Below are positions 1-9,189 of a stretch of 64,000 bases of DNA, in pieces. The stretch's first letter is position 1. Every line of letters begins with the position of its first letter. The notes beneath the pieces were generated by a model, which did not search any database, was not told the DNA's origin, and saw only the letters and a list, made by a program, of their open reading frames with translations. Source of the DNA: Micromonospora terminaliae (lineage in GTDB: Bacteria; Actinomycetota; Actinomycetes; Mycobacteriales; Micromonosporaceae); NCBI RefSeq assembly GCF_009671205.1, contig NZ_CP045309.1:4960001-5024000 (forward strand), written 5' to 3'. The translations under genes were made by a program, and so were the position numbers.

Positions 1-164
1 GGACGGCCAGCCCGACCTACGGCCTGCCGGGCGGCGGGACCTGGGGTGCCGCCTGGATCGACGACACCACCGTGCGTGTGGTCTGGGCGCACCTACCCGA
101 CCCGCCCCGGAAGGTCTACTCCGTCGCGGAGCTGGCCCGGGTGGTGACGGTCAGCGTTCAGTAG
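1..164 (+). CDS. 3' end of an unidentified protein (cut by window edge)
   Basis: An open frame enters from the left edge (codons from position 3) and ends at TAG 162-164. It leaves about 53 residues, containing a Trp-Gly-Ala-Ala-Trp segment and ending in Val-Ser-Val-Gln. It converges on hemB and overlaps its stop region by 7 bp. The piece is too short to place in a family. Codon use looks normal for this genome, which is why it is read as coding. Confidence 0.5.
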   Translation, partial: TASPTYGLPGGGTWGAAWIDDTTVRVVWAHLPDPPRKVYSVAELARVVTVSVQ

Positions 165-1141
165 CGCTGGCGGAGCAGCTGGGCCGCCTCGACCGCCCAG
201 TAGGTGAGGATGATCTGCGCGCCGGCCCGGCGGATCGAGGTGAGCGTCTCCAGGATCGTCCGCTCGCGGTCGATCCAGCCGTTCGCGGCGGCCGCCTCGA
301 CCATCGCGTACTCGCCGGAGACCTGGTAGGCGGCCACCGGGACGTCGACCGCGGCCCGGACGGCAGCCACCACGTCGAGATAGGGCAGGGCCGGCTTGAC
401 CATCACCATGTCGGCGCCCTCGGCCACGTCCAGCTCGACCTCGCGCAGCGACTCCCGCAGGTTCGCCGGGTCCTGCTGGTAGGTGCGCCGGTCGCCCTCC
501 AGGGCCGACTCCACGGCGTCCCGGAACGGGCCGAAGAAGGAGGAGGCGTACTTGACGGCGTACGCGAGCACCGAGACGTCCTGGTGCCCGGCGGCGTCCA
601 GGGCCCGGCGGACCACGCCGACCTGGCCGTCCATCATCCCGGACGGCCCGACCATGTGGACCCCGGCGTCGGCCTGGGCGACCGCCATCCGGGCGTACTC
701 GGTGAGGGTGGCGTCGTTGTCCACGGCGCCGTCGGGGGTGAGCACGCCGCAGTGCCCGTGCGAGGTGAACTCGTCCAGGCAGAGGTCGCTCATCACCACG
801 GTGGCGTCGCCGACCTCGGCGATGACGTCGCGGATGGCCACGTTGAGGATGCCGTCCGGGTCGATGCCGCCCGAGCCGGTCTCGTCCCGCGTCGCCGGCA
901 CCCCGAAGAGCATGATCCCGCCGACCCCGGCCTGGACCGCCTCGACGGCGGCCTTGCGCAGCGAGTCCCGGGAGTGCTGGAGCACCCCCGGGAGCGACGC
1001 CACGGCCCGCGGCTCGGTCAGCCCCTCCTTGACGAACATCGGCACGACCAGCTCGGCCGGGTCGACGCGGGTCTCGGAGACCAGCCGCCGCACGGCCGCG
1101 TTGCGGCGCAGCCGGCGGGGCCGGATCTCGGGGTACGACAT
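158..1141 (-). CDS. hemB: delta-aminolevulinic acid dehydratase (porphobilinogen synthase)
   Basis: Condenses two 5-aminolevulinate molecules to porphobilinogen in the cytoplasm. The 327-residue product matches the usual family length. The two active-site lysines are visible in AYAVKY (about K197) and MVKPALPY (about K249). The metal loop reads [14 protein letters not shown], so two of the three canonical zinc cysteines are present (C121, C131) and the middle one is Asp123; this suggests a mixed or non-classical metal site. The ATG at 1141 follows an AGGAGG ribosome site. It is the last gene of the rex-hemA-hemC-hemD-hemB run, 14 bp after hemD. Confidence 0.97.
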   Translation of the reverse strand: MSYPEIRPRRLRRNAAVRRLVSETRVDPAELVVPMFVKEGLTEPRAVASLPGVLQHSRDSLRKAAVEAVQAGVGGIMLFGVPATRDETGSGGIDPDGILNVAIRDVIAEVGDATVVMSDLCLDEFTSHGHCGVLTPDGAVDNDATLTEYARMAVAQADAGVHMVGPSGMMDGQVGVVRRALDAAGHQDVSVLAYAVKYASSFFGPFRDAVESALEGDRRTYQQDPANLRESLREVELDVAEGADMVMVKPALPYLDVVAAVRAAVDVPVAAYQVSGEYAMVEAAAANGWIDRERTILETLTSIRRAGAQIILTYWAVEAAQLLRQRY

Positions 1142-1155
1142 CGGGGGGCCTCCTG

Positions 1156-2736
1156 TCAGCGGAACCTCAGGGCGGTCGGGCCCTGCACCTTCGAGCCCCG
1201 GCGCTGCTTGGCCGGCATGGCGGCGAGCTTCTCGCGCAGCTCGACGGCGTAGGCGGCGAGCGCCTCCACCAGGTCGGGCACCGAGGCGTGCGGCGGCTGC
1301 ACGTCGACCCGCAGGCCGAACTCCGTAGCGGTCTCCGCCGTCTTGGGCCCGATAACCGCAACAACGGTACGCGCGTGCGGCTTCCCGGCGATCCCGACCA
1401 GGTTCCGGACGGTCGAGGACGACGTGAAGAGGACCGCGTCGAACCCGCCCGACTTGATGGCGTCGCGGATCTCGGCGGGCGGCGGCGCGGCCCGGACGGT
1501 CCGGTACGCGGTCACGTCGTCGACCTCCCAGCCCCGCTCGGTGAGCCCGGCGGCCAGGGTCTCGGTGGCGATGTCGGCGCGCGGCAGCAGCACCCGGCCG
1601 ACCGGGTCGAGGATCTCGTCGTGCGGCGAGAACTCGGCCAGCAGGCCCTCGGAGGACTGCTCCCCGGAGGGGATCAGCTCCGGCTGGATGCCGAAGGCGC
1701 GGACCGCCTCGGCGGTGGCCTCGCCGATGCAGGCGATCTTGACGCCGCCGAAGTGGCGGGCGTCCAGGCCGTGCTCGGCGAACTTCTCCCAGACCGCCCG
1801 GACCGCGTTCACCGAGGTGAAGATCACCCAGGCGTACCGGCCGTCGACCAGGCCCTTGACCGCCCGCTCCATCTGGGCGGGGGTGCGCGGCGGCTCGACC
1901 GCGATGGTCGGCACCTCGCACGGGATCGCCCCGTACGCCCGCAGCCGCGCGCTCATGGCGCCGGCCTGCTCCTTGGTCCGGGGTACGAGCACCTTCCAGC
2001 CGTACAGCGGCCGGTTCTCCCACCAGCTCAGCTTGTCGCGGTCGGAGACGCCCGCGCCCACGGTGAGCACGACCCGGCCGGTGAAGCCGAGCGCCGCCGC
2101 GACGAAGGAGTCCACGGTCGACGTGGTGGTGTACTGCGTCTCGCCCGTGCCGTCGCCGGTCACCGCGACGGGGGTGGCGCCGTCCACGCCGGCGGCCAGC
2201 AGGCCGTCCCGGATGGCGGCCAGGTCACCGGCGTCCACCGCGACGGCCAGGGAGCCCCGGGCCACGGCCGCGGCCAGCGCGTCGAAGTCCAGCGTGGTGA
2301 CGTCCTCGACGTCGGCGGCGGTGCGTACCCCCGGCAGCGGCACGCCGGCGTAGGTGGCCACGCCCTCGGCCTGGCCGACGCCCGGCACCACCTCGAAGTG
2401 CGCGGCGGTACGCGCGACCGCCTGCACCTCCTTGACCACCGAGTCGTGGCCGAACGGGTCACCGGCGACCAGGTGCACGGCGTTCTGGCCGGACCGGGCC
2501 GCGGAGATCAGCACCTTCGCCACGTCCCCCGGCACACCCTCGGCGGGGCTGAACTCGGCGTCGGACCTGGCCTGGGCGCGGACGTGCTCCAGCAGCGACT
2601 CGGGGACTCCCCGGTCGTACACCACCTGGTCGGCGTCGACCAGGGCGTCCAGCGCCCGGCGGGTCAGCAGGCCCGGGTCGCCGGGGCCGGCCCCGACGAA
2701 CGCGATCCGGCCTACGGGCTTACGGGTGCGGGTCAT
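1156..2736 (-). CDS. hemD: uroporphyrinogen-III synthase fused to an SUMT-like methyltransferase domain
   Basis: Fusion of 526 residues. The first ~240 residues resemble uroporphyrinogen-III C-methyltransferase ([11 protein letters not shown] near residues 15-25). The C-terminal ~260 are uroporphyrinogen-III synthase ([18 protein letters not shown] onward, with [13 protein letters not shown] and FTSSSTVRN), which closes hydroxymethylbilane to uroporphyrinogen III. This architecture is known for actinobacterial HemD. In the first domain the usual glycine-rich GGDPF-(x)-GRGGEE loop is reduced to [11 protein letters not shown], so methyltransferase activity is doubtful (inference). The start overlaps the hemC stop as ATGA, implying translational coupling. 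Confidence 0.93.
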   Translation of the reverse strand: MTRTRKPVGRIAFVGAGPGDPGLLTRRALDALVDADQVVYDRGVPESLLEHVRAQARSDAEFSPAEGVPGDVAKVLISAARSGQNAVHLVAGDPFGHDSVVKEVQAVARTAAHFEVVPGVGQAEGVATYAGVPLPGVRTAADVEDVTTLDFDALAAAVARGSLAVAVDAGDLAAIRDGLLAAGVDGATPVAVTGDGTGETQYTTTSTVDSFVAAALGFTGRVVLTVGAGVSDRDKLSWWENRPLYGWKVLVPRTKEQAGAMSARLRAYGAIPCEVPTIAVEPPRTPAQMERAVKGLVDGRYAWVIFTSVNAVRAVWEKFAEHGLDARHFGGVKIACIGEATAEAVRAFGIQPELIPSGEQSSEGLLAEFSPHDEILDPVGRVLLPRADIATETLAAGLTERGWEVDDVTAYRTVRAAPPPAEIRDAIKSGGFDAVLFTSSSTVRNLVGIAGKPHARTVVAVIGPKTAETATEFGLRVDVQPPHASVPDLVEALAAYAVELREKLAAMPAKQRRGSKVQGPTALRFR

Positions 2737-3701
2737 TCTGTGCTCCCAAATTGCTGGGTCCCCGGGCCGGCGTGTCCTTCTTGGCCGAGGATCGAGTCGG
2801 CGCCGAGTTCGAGGAGTTCGGCGGCGAGTGCCTTGCCGATCTCCGCCGCGTCGGCGGGCGTTCCGGTGCGGGACAGCCGGAGGTCACGGGTGCCGTCCGG
2901 GCTGATCACCGCCCCGCGCAGGTAGATCTCTTCACCGGCGTCACCCTCGGCGAGTTCGCCGTAGGCGGCGACGGGTGCGCTGCACCCGGCCTCCAGGGTG
3001 GCCAGCAGTGCCCGCTCCGCGACGACCGCGGCACGGGACGGTGCGTGGTCGAGCACGCCGAGCAGCTCGACCAGGTCCTGATCGTCGATCCGGCACTCCA
3101 CGGCCAGCGCGCCCTGGGCGGGCGCGGGCAGCATCAGCATCGGATCGAGCGTCTCGGTGATCACGTCCGTCCGGCCGAGGCGCGCGAGCCCGGCCCGGGC
3201 CAGCACGACCGCGTCGAGGTCGGCGTCGGGGCCGAGCACCCGGCCGAGGCGGGTGTCGACGTTGCCCCGGATCGGGGTGACCTCCAGCTGCATGCCGAGG
3301 GCGTGCAGCTGGGCGATGCGGCGCAGCGCGCCCGTGCCGACCCGCGCGCCGGGCGGCAGCTCGGCGAGGGTGCGGCCGTCCCTGGCGACCAGCGCGTCCC
3401 GCGGGTCCTGCCGGACCGGCACGGCCGCGATGTGCAGGCCGGGCGCCCCCGCCGTGGGGAGGTCCTTGTACGAGTGGACCGCGAAGTCGATCTCGCGGGC
3501 GGTCAGCGCGTCGCGCAGCGCGGAGACGAAGACGCCGACGCCGAGCCGGTGCACCGGGGCCGTCGAACGGTCGCCGGCGGTCACCACCTCGACCAGCTCG
3601 ACCGGGCGGCCGGTGGCCGCGGTGAGCGCCTCGGCGACGTGGCCGGACTGGGCCATCGCGAGGGCGCTGCCCCGGGTGCCGAGGCGCAGGGGGGCGGTCA
3701 T
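2733..3701 (-). CDS. hemC: hydroxymethylbilane synthase (porphobilinogen deaminase)
   Basis: Polymerises four porphobilinogens into hydroxymethylbilane. The product is 322 residues, normal for the family. Visible features are the N-terminal LRLGTRGSALA, the catalytic aspartate in HSYKDLP (D80), the arginine-rich RGNVDTRL cofactor region, and the dipyrromethane-attachment cysteine in LEAGCSAPV (C240). Start and stop each overlap the neighbouring hem gene by 4 bp (ATGA), so it lies in a tightly coupled operon between hemA and hemD. Confidence 0.97.
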   Translation of the reverse strand: MTAPLRLGTRGSALAMAQSGHVAEALTAATGRPVELVEVVTAGDRSTAPVHRLGVGVFVSALRDALTAREIDFAVHSYKDLPTAGAPGLHIAAVPVRQDPRDALVARDGRTLAELPPGARVGTGALRRIAQLHALGMQLEVTPIRGNVDTRLGRVLGPDADLDAVVLARAGLARLGRTDVITETLDPMLMLPAPAQGALAVECRIDDQDLVELLGVLDHAPSRAAVVAERALLATLEAGCSAPVAAYGELAEGDAGEEIYLRGAVISPDGTRDLRLSRTGTPADAAEIGKALAAELLELGADSILGQEGHAGPGTQQFGSTE

Positions 3702-5059
3702 CGCGCACCTCCGGTGGGCGGGGTGATGTCGGCCGGCAGGGCGATCTCGGCTTCCACCACGTCGGGAACGGTGTCGACCGCGGAGGTCTGCGGCACCTCG
3801 AGGTCGAACAGCTCGCGCAGCAGGGCGGCGTACTGGTCGCCGCCGGGCTCCGCCGCGAGCTGGCGGACGCGGACGGTGGGCTGGTGCAGCAGCCGCTGCA
3901 CGACCCGGTGCACGGTGCGGGCGACCTCGGCGCGCTGGTCGTCGGTGAGGTCCGGGCGGCGCTGGGCCAGCCGGCGCAGCTCGGCGGTCACCACGTCGTC
4001 GGCGCGCACGCGCAGGGCCGCCACGGTGGGGGCGACGTCGCTGCCACGCAGCCAGCTCAGGAACGCCTCGACCTCGCCGGCCACGATCCGGGTCACCTCG
4101 GCGGCGTCGGCGGCGGCCGGGCCGTCGGCGAGGATCGCCGCCATCCGGTCGATGTCGATCACCTCGACGCCGGGCAGCTCGGCGACGCCCTCCTCGACGT
4201 CGCGCGGGACGGCCAGGTCGAGCAGGACCAGCGGGCCGCGGGCGGCGTCGCGGCGGACCAGCGCCCGGGTCACCACGTCGCGGGTGAGCACCGCTTCGGT
4301 GGCGGCGGTGGCGGCCACCACGATGTCCACTGTGGCGAGGGCGTCGACCAGTCCGGCCATCGGCACGGCGGTGGCGCCGTAGGACTCGGCCAGCCGGACG
4401 GCTCGCTCGGCGCCCCGGTTGGTGACGGTGAGCGGGCCGGCGCCCAGCCGGGAGAGGGTGGCCACGCCCAGCGAACCCATCGCCCCCGCGCCGACCACCA
4501 TGGCGGGCCGGCCGGTGAGGTCGCCGTCGAGCAGGCCGGCGGCCAGGTCGAGGGCGGCGGTGACCACGCTCTGCCCGGCCCGGTCGATGTTGGTCTCGGC
4601 GTGCGCGCGCTTGCCGACCCGCAGGGCCTGCTGCATCAGCTCGTGCAGGAGCCGGCCGGCCGAGTCGGCGCCGCTGGCCGAGTGGTAGGCGTCGCGGAGC
4701 TGGCCGAGGATCTGCGCCTCGCCGACCACCATCGAGTCCAGCCCGGTGGCGACCCGGAAGACGTGGTCGACGGCGGCGGCGTCGTAGTGCACGTAGAGGT
4801 GGGTGGCGAGCGCCGCCGGCGGGGCACCGGCCTGCTCGGCCAGGACCGCGCAGATGTCGCCGAGGCCGCCGTGGAAGCCGGTGACGGCGGCGTACACCTC
4901 GACGCGGTTGCAGGTGGAGACGAGCACGGCCTCGGCGACGTACGGCTGGGCGACCAGGCGGTCCAGGGTGCGGGTGAGATCCGCGGGCGGGACCGCCAGC
5001 TGCTCCAGCGTGGCGACCGGGGCGGTGCGGTAGGACGCGCCGACGACGAGCAGTTTCAC
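3698..5059 (-). CDS. hemA: glutamyl-tRNA reductase
   Basis: Reduces glutamyl-tRNA to glutamate-1-semialdehyde, the first committed step of the C5 haem pathway. The product has 453 residues. The catalytic cysteine is in STCNRVEVY (C50), GEAQILGQ lies near 113-120 and the NADPH loop GAGAMG near 190-195. The GTG start at 5059 is chosen because it overlaps the rex stop as GTGA and gives the family N-terminus VKLLVVGASYRTAPV; the longer open frame upstream is rex in another frame. Co-transcription with rex would tie haem synthesis to NADH/NAD+ state. Confidence 0.96.
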   Translation of the reverse strand: MKLLVVGASYRTAPVATLEQLAVPPADLTRTLDRLVAQPYVAEAVLVSTCNRVEVYAAVTGFHGGLGDICAVLAEQAGAPPAALATHLYVHYDAAAVDHVFRVATGLDSMVVGEAQILGQLRDAYHSASGADSAGRLLHELMQQALRVGKRAHAETNIDRAGQSVVTAALDLAAGLLDGDLTGRPAMVVGAGAMGSLGVATLSRLGAGPLTVTNRGAERAVRLAESYGATAVPMAGLVDALATVDIVVAATAATEAVLTRDVVTRALVRRDAARGPLVLLDLAVPRDVEEGVAELPGVEVIDIDRMAAILADGPAAADAAEVTRIVAGEVEAFLSWLRGSDVAPTVAALRVRADDVVTAELRRLAQRRPDLTDDQRAEVARTVHRVVQRLLHQPTVRVRQLAAEPGGDQYAALLRELFDLEVPQTSAVDTVPDVVEAEIALPADITPPTGGAR

Positions 5060-5793
5060 GTGCCGATCGCCTCCTGGGTGTCGGTGGCGGCGAGCCCGCC
5101 GGGAAGCGCGGTCAGCGACGCCTTGCGGTGCTCGTGGAAGGACAGGATCTGCAGTTCGATCGCGAGGTCGACCTTGCGCACGTCGACCCCCTCCGGAACC
5201 GAGAGTACGCACGGCGCGAAGTTGAGGATGCTCGTCACGCCGACGGCGACGAGCTGATCCGCGACCGCCTGGGCGGCCGGCGCGGGGGTGGCGATCACGC
5301 CGATCGAGATCGACTCCTCGACGGCGACCCGGGGCAGGTCGTCGACGTGCCGGACGACCAGGCCGTTGATCTCCTCGCCGACGCGGGACGGGTCGGCGTC
5401 GAGGAGCGCGGCGATCCGGAAGCCGCGGCTGGCGAAGCCGTCGTAGCCGGCCAGGGCGTGACCGAGGTTACCCACGCCGACCAGCGCGACGGAGCGGCAC
5501 TGGGTGAGCCCGAGCACCGACTCGATCTGCTCGATCAGCAGCGTGACGTCGTAGCCGACGCCGCGGGTGCCGTACGAGCCGAGGTGGGAGAGGTCCTTGC
5601 GGAGCTTCGCCGAGTTGACCCCGGCGGCGCTGGCCAGCCCCTCGCTGGAGACCGTCTCGTGGCCGGTGTCGGCGAGCGCGTGCAGGGCGCGGAGGTATTC
5701 CGGGAGCCGCGCGACGGTCGCCTCGGGCAGGTCCGGGAGCGCCGGTACGGCACCGGCGCGGCCGGGCGCGCCTGGGTGACGGTGCTGACTCAT
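5056..5793 (-). CDS. rex: redox-sensing transcriptional repressor Rex
   Basis: Rex represses respiratory and haem genes and releases DNA when NADH binds. The product is 245 residues from ATG 5793 (GGAG 5 bp upstream). The N-terminal winged helix covers about residues 24-85, with SAKLRKDLSHLGSYGTRGVGY. The Rossmann fold starts at ALVGVGNLGHAL (about 103-114). The C-terminal swapped helix region is LSFHEHRKASL. It heads the hemACDB operon. A Rex operator lies in its own promoter, so it is probably autorepressing, as in Streptomyces. Confidence 0.96.
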   Translation of the reverse strand: MSQHRHPGAPGRAGAVPALPDLPEATVARLPEYLRALHALADTGHETVSSEGLASAAGVNSAKLRKDLSHLGSYGTRGVGYDVTLLIEQIESVLGLTQCRSVALVGVGNLGHALAGYDGFASRGFRIAALLDADPSRVGEEINGLVVRHVDDLPRVAVEESISIGVIATPAPAAQAVADQLVAVGVTSILNFAPCVLSVPEGVDVRKVDLAIELQILSFHEHRKASLTALPGGLAATDTQEAIGT

Positions 5794-5901
5794 GAGACTC
5801 CGTGCGGTGCGATCCTCGACCAGCGACGGTGGCCGGTCGTTCCGGGACTCCCGCTGGCGACCGATGTTGCCGGCTGTGCTAGCAGGGCGCGTCGGAACTA
5901 C

Positions 5902-5930
5902 AGAGTAGGCGCTTGTGAAGACGTGCACAA
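5902..5930 (-). promoter_or_regulatory. rex-hem operon promoter
   Basis: On the minus strand the -35 hexamer TTGTGC (5930-5925) and the -10 hexamer TACTCT (5907-5902) are separated by exactly 17 bp. The predicted start is about 100 nt upstream of the rex ATG. The Rex operator covers the -35 and most of the spacer. Confidence 0.6.
5913..5930. promoter_or_regulatory. Rex operator (ROP)
   Basis: The 18-mer TTGTGAAGACGTGCACAA matches the Rex consensus TTGTGAANNNNNTTCACAA-type palindrome except for one inner position. It overlaps the -35 element of the rex promoter. It is also in the divergent region before the histidine kinase gene at 6185. Confidence 0.85.
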
Positions 5931-6184
5931 ATCGCGATCTTGCTAGGTCGCGACGCGCCTCCACCTGCTCCTCCATTCCCACAAGATCGATAGACGGAGC
6001 TCCCTCGGCGCCGCGTGGCGATTATTGCTCAATCCCGACTTCTCTGACCAATCGCGCGCGCCCGGTAGCGCTGTGTCATCGTCGGGGAGAGGCGCGGGTC
6101 ACGTCCGGCGGTAGGGAGAACCCCACCCCGGAGAGGCCCGCGCACGGGATGGGTCGGGCCCGTTCCGGCCCATAGCCTCGGAGC

Positions 6185-7489
6185 ATGACCGCCGTTCCGC
6201 TGGCCACCGCGCCAACCCCCACCACACCCGTCCGGGGTCTCGTCCGCCAACTCCTGCGCGACTCCGGCTACGTGCTCTTCAGCCTCCCGCTGGCGCTGGT
6301 CGGCTTCGTGCTGGCCGTGGCGGGTATCTCGCTCACCGCCGGCCTGCTGGTCACCACGCTCGGCCTGCCGGTCCTCGCCGGCACCCTGTACGCGGCCCGG
6401 GGGCTGGCCGACCTGGAGCGGCTGCGGCTGCCCGCCGTGCTGCGCCAGCCCCGGGTCCGCCCGGTCTACCTGGCGCCCGAGCGGGGCGCGGGCTTCTGGC
6501 GGCGGGTCCTCACCCCGATGCGCGACCCGCAGTCCTGGCTCGACCTGCTGCACGCCTTCGTCCGGCTGCTGGCGACCCTGCCCACGTTCGTGGTGGTGGT
6601 GGTCTGGTGGGCGCTGGCCGTGACCGGCACCCTCTACGGCGCGTACGACTGGGCCATCCCGCGGGGCCCCGGCGACCAGGACCTCAGCCAGCTCCTCGGG
6701 ATGGGGGACGGTGCCGGGGCGCGGATCGCCCTGAACACCGCGATCGGGGTGTTCGCCCTGTTCACCCTGCCCCTGGTGGCCCGCGCGTGCGCCAAGATCC
6801 AGGCCGCGCTGGCGTACTCGCTGCTCACCGGGGTGGCCGAGATGCGGCAGCGGATCACCACGCTGGAGGAGCAGAAGCGGGCCGCCGCGTCCGCCGAGGC
6901 GTCCGCCCTGCGCCGCCTGGAACGGGACATCCACGACGGCCCGCAGCAGCGCCTCGTCCGGCTCGCCATGGACCTGAGCCGAGCCCGCCAGCAGCTCGCC
7001 GCCGACCCCGAGGCGGCCCGGCGGACCCTGGACGAGGCGGTCAGCCAGACCCGGGAGACCCTCGACGAGCTGCGGGCCCTCTCCCGGGGGATCGCCCCGC
7101 CGATCCTGGTCGACCGGGGGCTGCCCAGCGCGCTGGCCGCGCTCGCCGCCCGCGCCCTGGTCCCCACCGAGCTGGTGGTCGACGACGAGCTGGGCACCGC
7201 GGCCGGGCGGCTCGACCCGGCGCTGGAGAGCACCGCGTACTTCGTGGTGGCCGAGGCGCTGACGAACGTCGCCAAGCACAGCCGGGCCGCCGCCTGCCGG
7301 GTCGAGGTGACCCGGAAGGTCGGCCGGCTGGAGATCACCGTGGTGGACGACGGGATCGGCGGCGCCCACCTGGCCAAGGGGCACGGGCTCAGCGGCATCG
7401 CCGACCGGGTCCGGGCCGCCGGCGGGACCCTGGAGGTGGCCAGCCCGACCGGCGGGCCGACCCGGATCCACGCGGAACTCCCCCGGTGA
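6185..7489 (+). CDS. NarL-family sensor histidine kinase
   Basis: Membrane kinase of 434 residues. The N-terminal half holds about four membrane segments (near 30-70, 125-150 and 178-200) of the actinobacterial sensor type. It is followed by a HisKA_3 dimerisation helix with RRLERDIHDGPQQRL (His ~250), then an HATPase domain with ALTNVAKHS and KGHGLSGI. No extracellular ligand domain is visible, so the signal is unknown. It is probably co-transcribed with the LuxR-type regulator 98 bp downstream. TAGCCT at 6173-6178 lies 6 nt before the ATG, consistent with a leaderless transcript. Confidence 0.92.
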   Translation: MTAVPLATAPTPTTPVRGLVRQLLRDSGYVLFSLPLALVGFVLAVAGISLTAGLLVTTLGLPVLAGTLYAARGLADLERLRLPAVLRQPRVRPVYLAPERGAGFWRRVLTPMRDPQSWLDLLHAFVRLLATLPTFVVVVVWWALAVTGTLYGAYDWAIPRGPGDQDLSQLLGMGDGAGARIALNTAIGVFALFTLPLVARACAKIQAALAYSLLTGVAEMRQRITTLEEQKRAAASAEASALRRLERDIHDGPQQRLVRLAMDLSRARQQLAADPEAARRTLDEAVSQTRETLDELRALSRGIAPPILVDRGLPSALAALAARALVPTELVVDDELGTAAGRLDPALESTAYFVVAEALTNVAKHSRAAACRVEVTRKVGRLEITVVDDGIGGAHLAKGHGLSGIADRVRAAGGTLEVASPTGGPTRIHAELPR

Positions 7490-7587
7490 AGGCCAACGGC
7501 CATAATTCGGCCTCCGCGCCGCCAGGCGGCACTCCGGACCGAATGAAGGCCGCCCTCTGGGTCCAGGACGTGATAGACACCGGACCC

Positions 7588-8250
7588 ATGCGGGTGGTGA
7601 TCGCGGACGACGCCGTGCTGCTCCGGGAGGGGCTGGTCCGGCTGCTGACCGAGTCGGGACACGAGGTGGTGGCCGCCGTCGGTGACGGAGACGCCCTGGT
7701 CGAGGCGGTGGTGACGCACCGGCCGGATATCTCGGTGGTGGACGTGCGGATGCCGCCGTCGCACACCGACGAGGGGCTGCGGGCGGCCGTGGAGGCCCGC
7801 CGGCGGGTGCCCCGTACGCCGGTCCTGGTGCTCTCCCAGTACGTCGAGGTGTCGTACGCCGACGACCTGCTCGCCACCACCGGCGGCGGGGCCGGCGGTG
7901 GCGGGATCGGCTACCTGCTCAAGGACCGGGTGGCCGCGATCGACGAGTTCCTGGACGCGCTGGCCCGGGTGGCGGCCGGCGGCACGGTGCTGGACCCGGA
8001 GGTGATCAGCCAGCTCCTGGTGCGGCGCCGCCGCAACGACCCGCTGGCCGAGCTGACCCCGCGCGAGCGCGAGGTGCTCGCCCTCATGGCCGAGGGCCGC
8101 TCCAACACCGCGATCGCCCGCGCCCTGGTGGTCAGCGACGGCGCCGTCGAGAAGCACGTCCGCAACATCTTCACGAAGCTGGACCTGCCCCCGGACGCCA
8201 CGAACCACCACCGCCGGGTCCTCGCGGTCCTCACCCACCTGCGCGCCTGA
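7588..8250 (+). CDS. LuxR/NarL-family response regulator
   Basis: Partner of the kinase at 6185-7489. It has 220 residues. The receiver domain carries acidic residues at VIADD and the phospho-acceptor Asp ~52 in VVDVRMPP. A Gly-rich insert (TGGGAGGGG) precedes the conserved lysine of GYLLKD. The C-terminal LuxR helix-turn-helix spans about 152-200 (ELTPREREVLALMAEGRSN, VEKHVRNIFTKL). The ATG at 7588 gives the family start MRVVIADD; the longer frame upstream lies inside the kinase gene. Targets cannot be read from the sequence. Confidence 0.92.
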   Translation: MRVVIADDAVLLREGLVRLLTESGHEVVAAVGDGDALVEAVVTHRPDISVVDVRMPPSHTDEGLRAAVEARRRVPRTPVLVLSQYVEVSYADDLLATTGGGAGGGGIGYLLKDRVAAIDEFLDALARVAAGGTVLDPEVISQLLVRRRRNDPLAELTPREREVLALMAEGRSNTAIARALVVSDGAVEKHVRNIFTKLDLPPDATNHHRRVLAVLTHLRA

Positions 8251-8265
8251 GGCGCCCCGGCGGGA

Positions 8266-8913
8266 TCAGAACGTCTGCGCGAGGGTGACCGCCTCGGCGA
8301 GGGTGTCGGCCACCGGGTGGCCCGAGGTGCGCAGCCGGGCCGGGTCGGAGAGACCGCCGGTGTAGAGGACGCAGCGGGCGCCCACGGAGAGGGCGGCGTC
8401 GGCGTCGTCCAGGGAGTCGCCGATGAGCACCACCTGCCGGCCGTCGAGGCCCAGCTCGGCGAGGTGCTTCTCCAGCCACTCCGCCTTGGGGCCGCCGCCG
8501 ACCGCGGCGCGCAGCCCGTCCACGCGGGTGAAGTGCGGGGTCAGCCCGTACGTGTGCACCGTGGGGACCAGCTCGTCGTGGAACCACATGGACAGCAGGG
8601 ACTGGCTGCCCGGCCAGGCGGCGATCGCAGCGGTGGCGTCGGCGGCCAGCGCGCAACTGGTCAGCCCGGCCCGGTACGCCTCGTGGAAGATCCGGTCGAG
8701 CCGGCCGAACGCCTCGGCGTCGATCGCCTGGCCGAGCATCTCGGCGTAGTAGTCGGCGATCGGGCGGCGGAACCGGACGCGGTGCTCGTCGGCGGTGACC
8801 GCCGGACCGCCGGCGCTGGCGAAGGCGACGTTGGTGGCCCGCACCACCAGGTCGAGGTCGTCGAGGAGGGTTCCGTTCCAGTCCCACACGAGGTGGTGGC
8901 GCGCAGCGGTCAT
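8266..8913 (-). CDS. HAD-family phosphatase
   Basis: Haloacid-dehalogenase fold hydrolase of 215 residues. The nucleophile motif is VWDWNGTLLDD (Asp11), a helical cap follows, motif III is PKAEWLEKHL and the acidic motif IV is VLIGDSLDDADAA. It resembles phosphoglycolate phosphatase-like proteins, but the substrate cannot be assigned. TACAGT lies 6 nt before the ATG (8920-8925), so the transcript may be leaderless. The glutaredoxin-like gene upstream ends 21 bp away from its start, on the same strand. Confidence 0.88.
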   Translation of the reverse strand: MTAARHHLVWDWNGTLLDDLDLVVRATNVAFASAGGPAVTADEHRVRFRRPIADYYAEMLGQAIDAEAFGRLDRIFHEAYRAGLTSCALAADATAAIAAWPGSQSLLSMWFHDELVPTVHTYGLTPHFTRVDGLRAAVGGGPKAEWLEKHLAELGLDGRQVVLIGDSLDDADAALSVGARCVLYTGGLSDPARLRTSGHPVADTLAEAVTLAQTF

Positions 8914-8934
8914 CGGTGCACTGTAAGGGGCGGC

Positions 8935-9189
8935 TCAGAGCTGCGGGGTGGTCAGGTCCCGCAGCAGCCGGTCCTCCTCGACCCGCCAGTAGCCGTGCTC
9001 CCGGCCGTCGAGCAGCACGACGGGCAGCCGGTCGCCGTAGTCGCGCTCCAGTTCGAGGTCGCCCGTCACGTCCTTCTCGACCCAGCGGTCCCCGGTGACC
9101 GCCACCACCCGGTCGAGCGCCGCCTTCGCGTCCTCGCAGAGGTGGCAGTCGGGCCGGGTGATCAGGGTGAGCCGGGCGTCACTGGACAT
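8935..9189 (-). CDS. glutaredoxin-like thiol protein (DUF836)
   Basis: 84-residue thioredoxin-fold protein with a CHLC redox motif at residues 15-18 (TRPDCHLCEDAK) and the cis-proline segment LPVVLLDG. The family is found beside hemA in M. tuberculosis (Rv0508, from memory), which fits its position near the hem operon. Its start overlaps the end of the acyl-CoA synthetase gene by 11 bp, so it is likely translated from the same message. The redox partner is unknown; mycothiol is plausible because this window encodes MshA. Confidence 0.88.
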   Translation of the reverse strand: MSSDARLTLITRPDCHLCEDAKAALDRVVAVTGDRWVEKDVTGDLELERDYGDRLPVVLLDGREHGYWRVEEDRLLRDLTTPQL

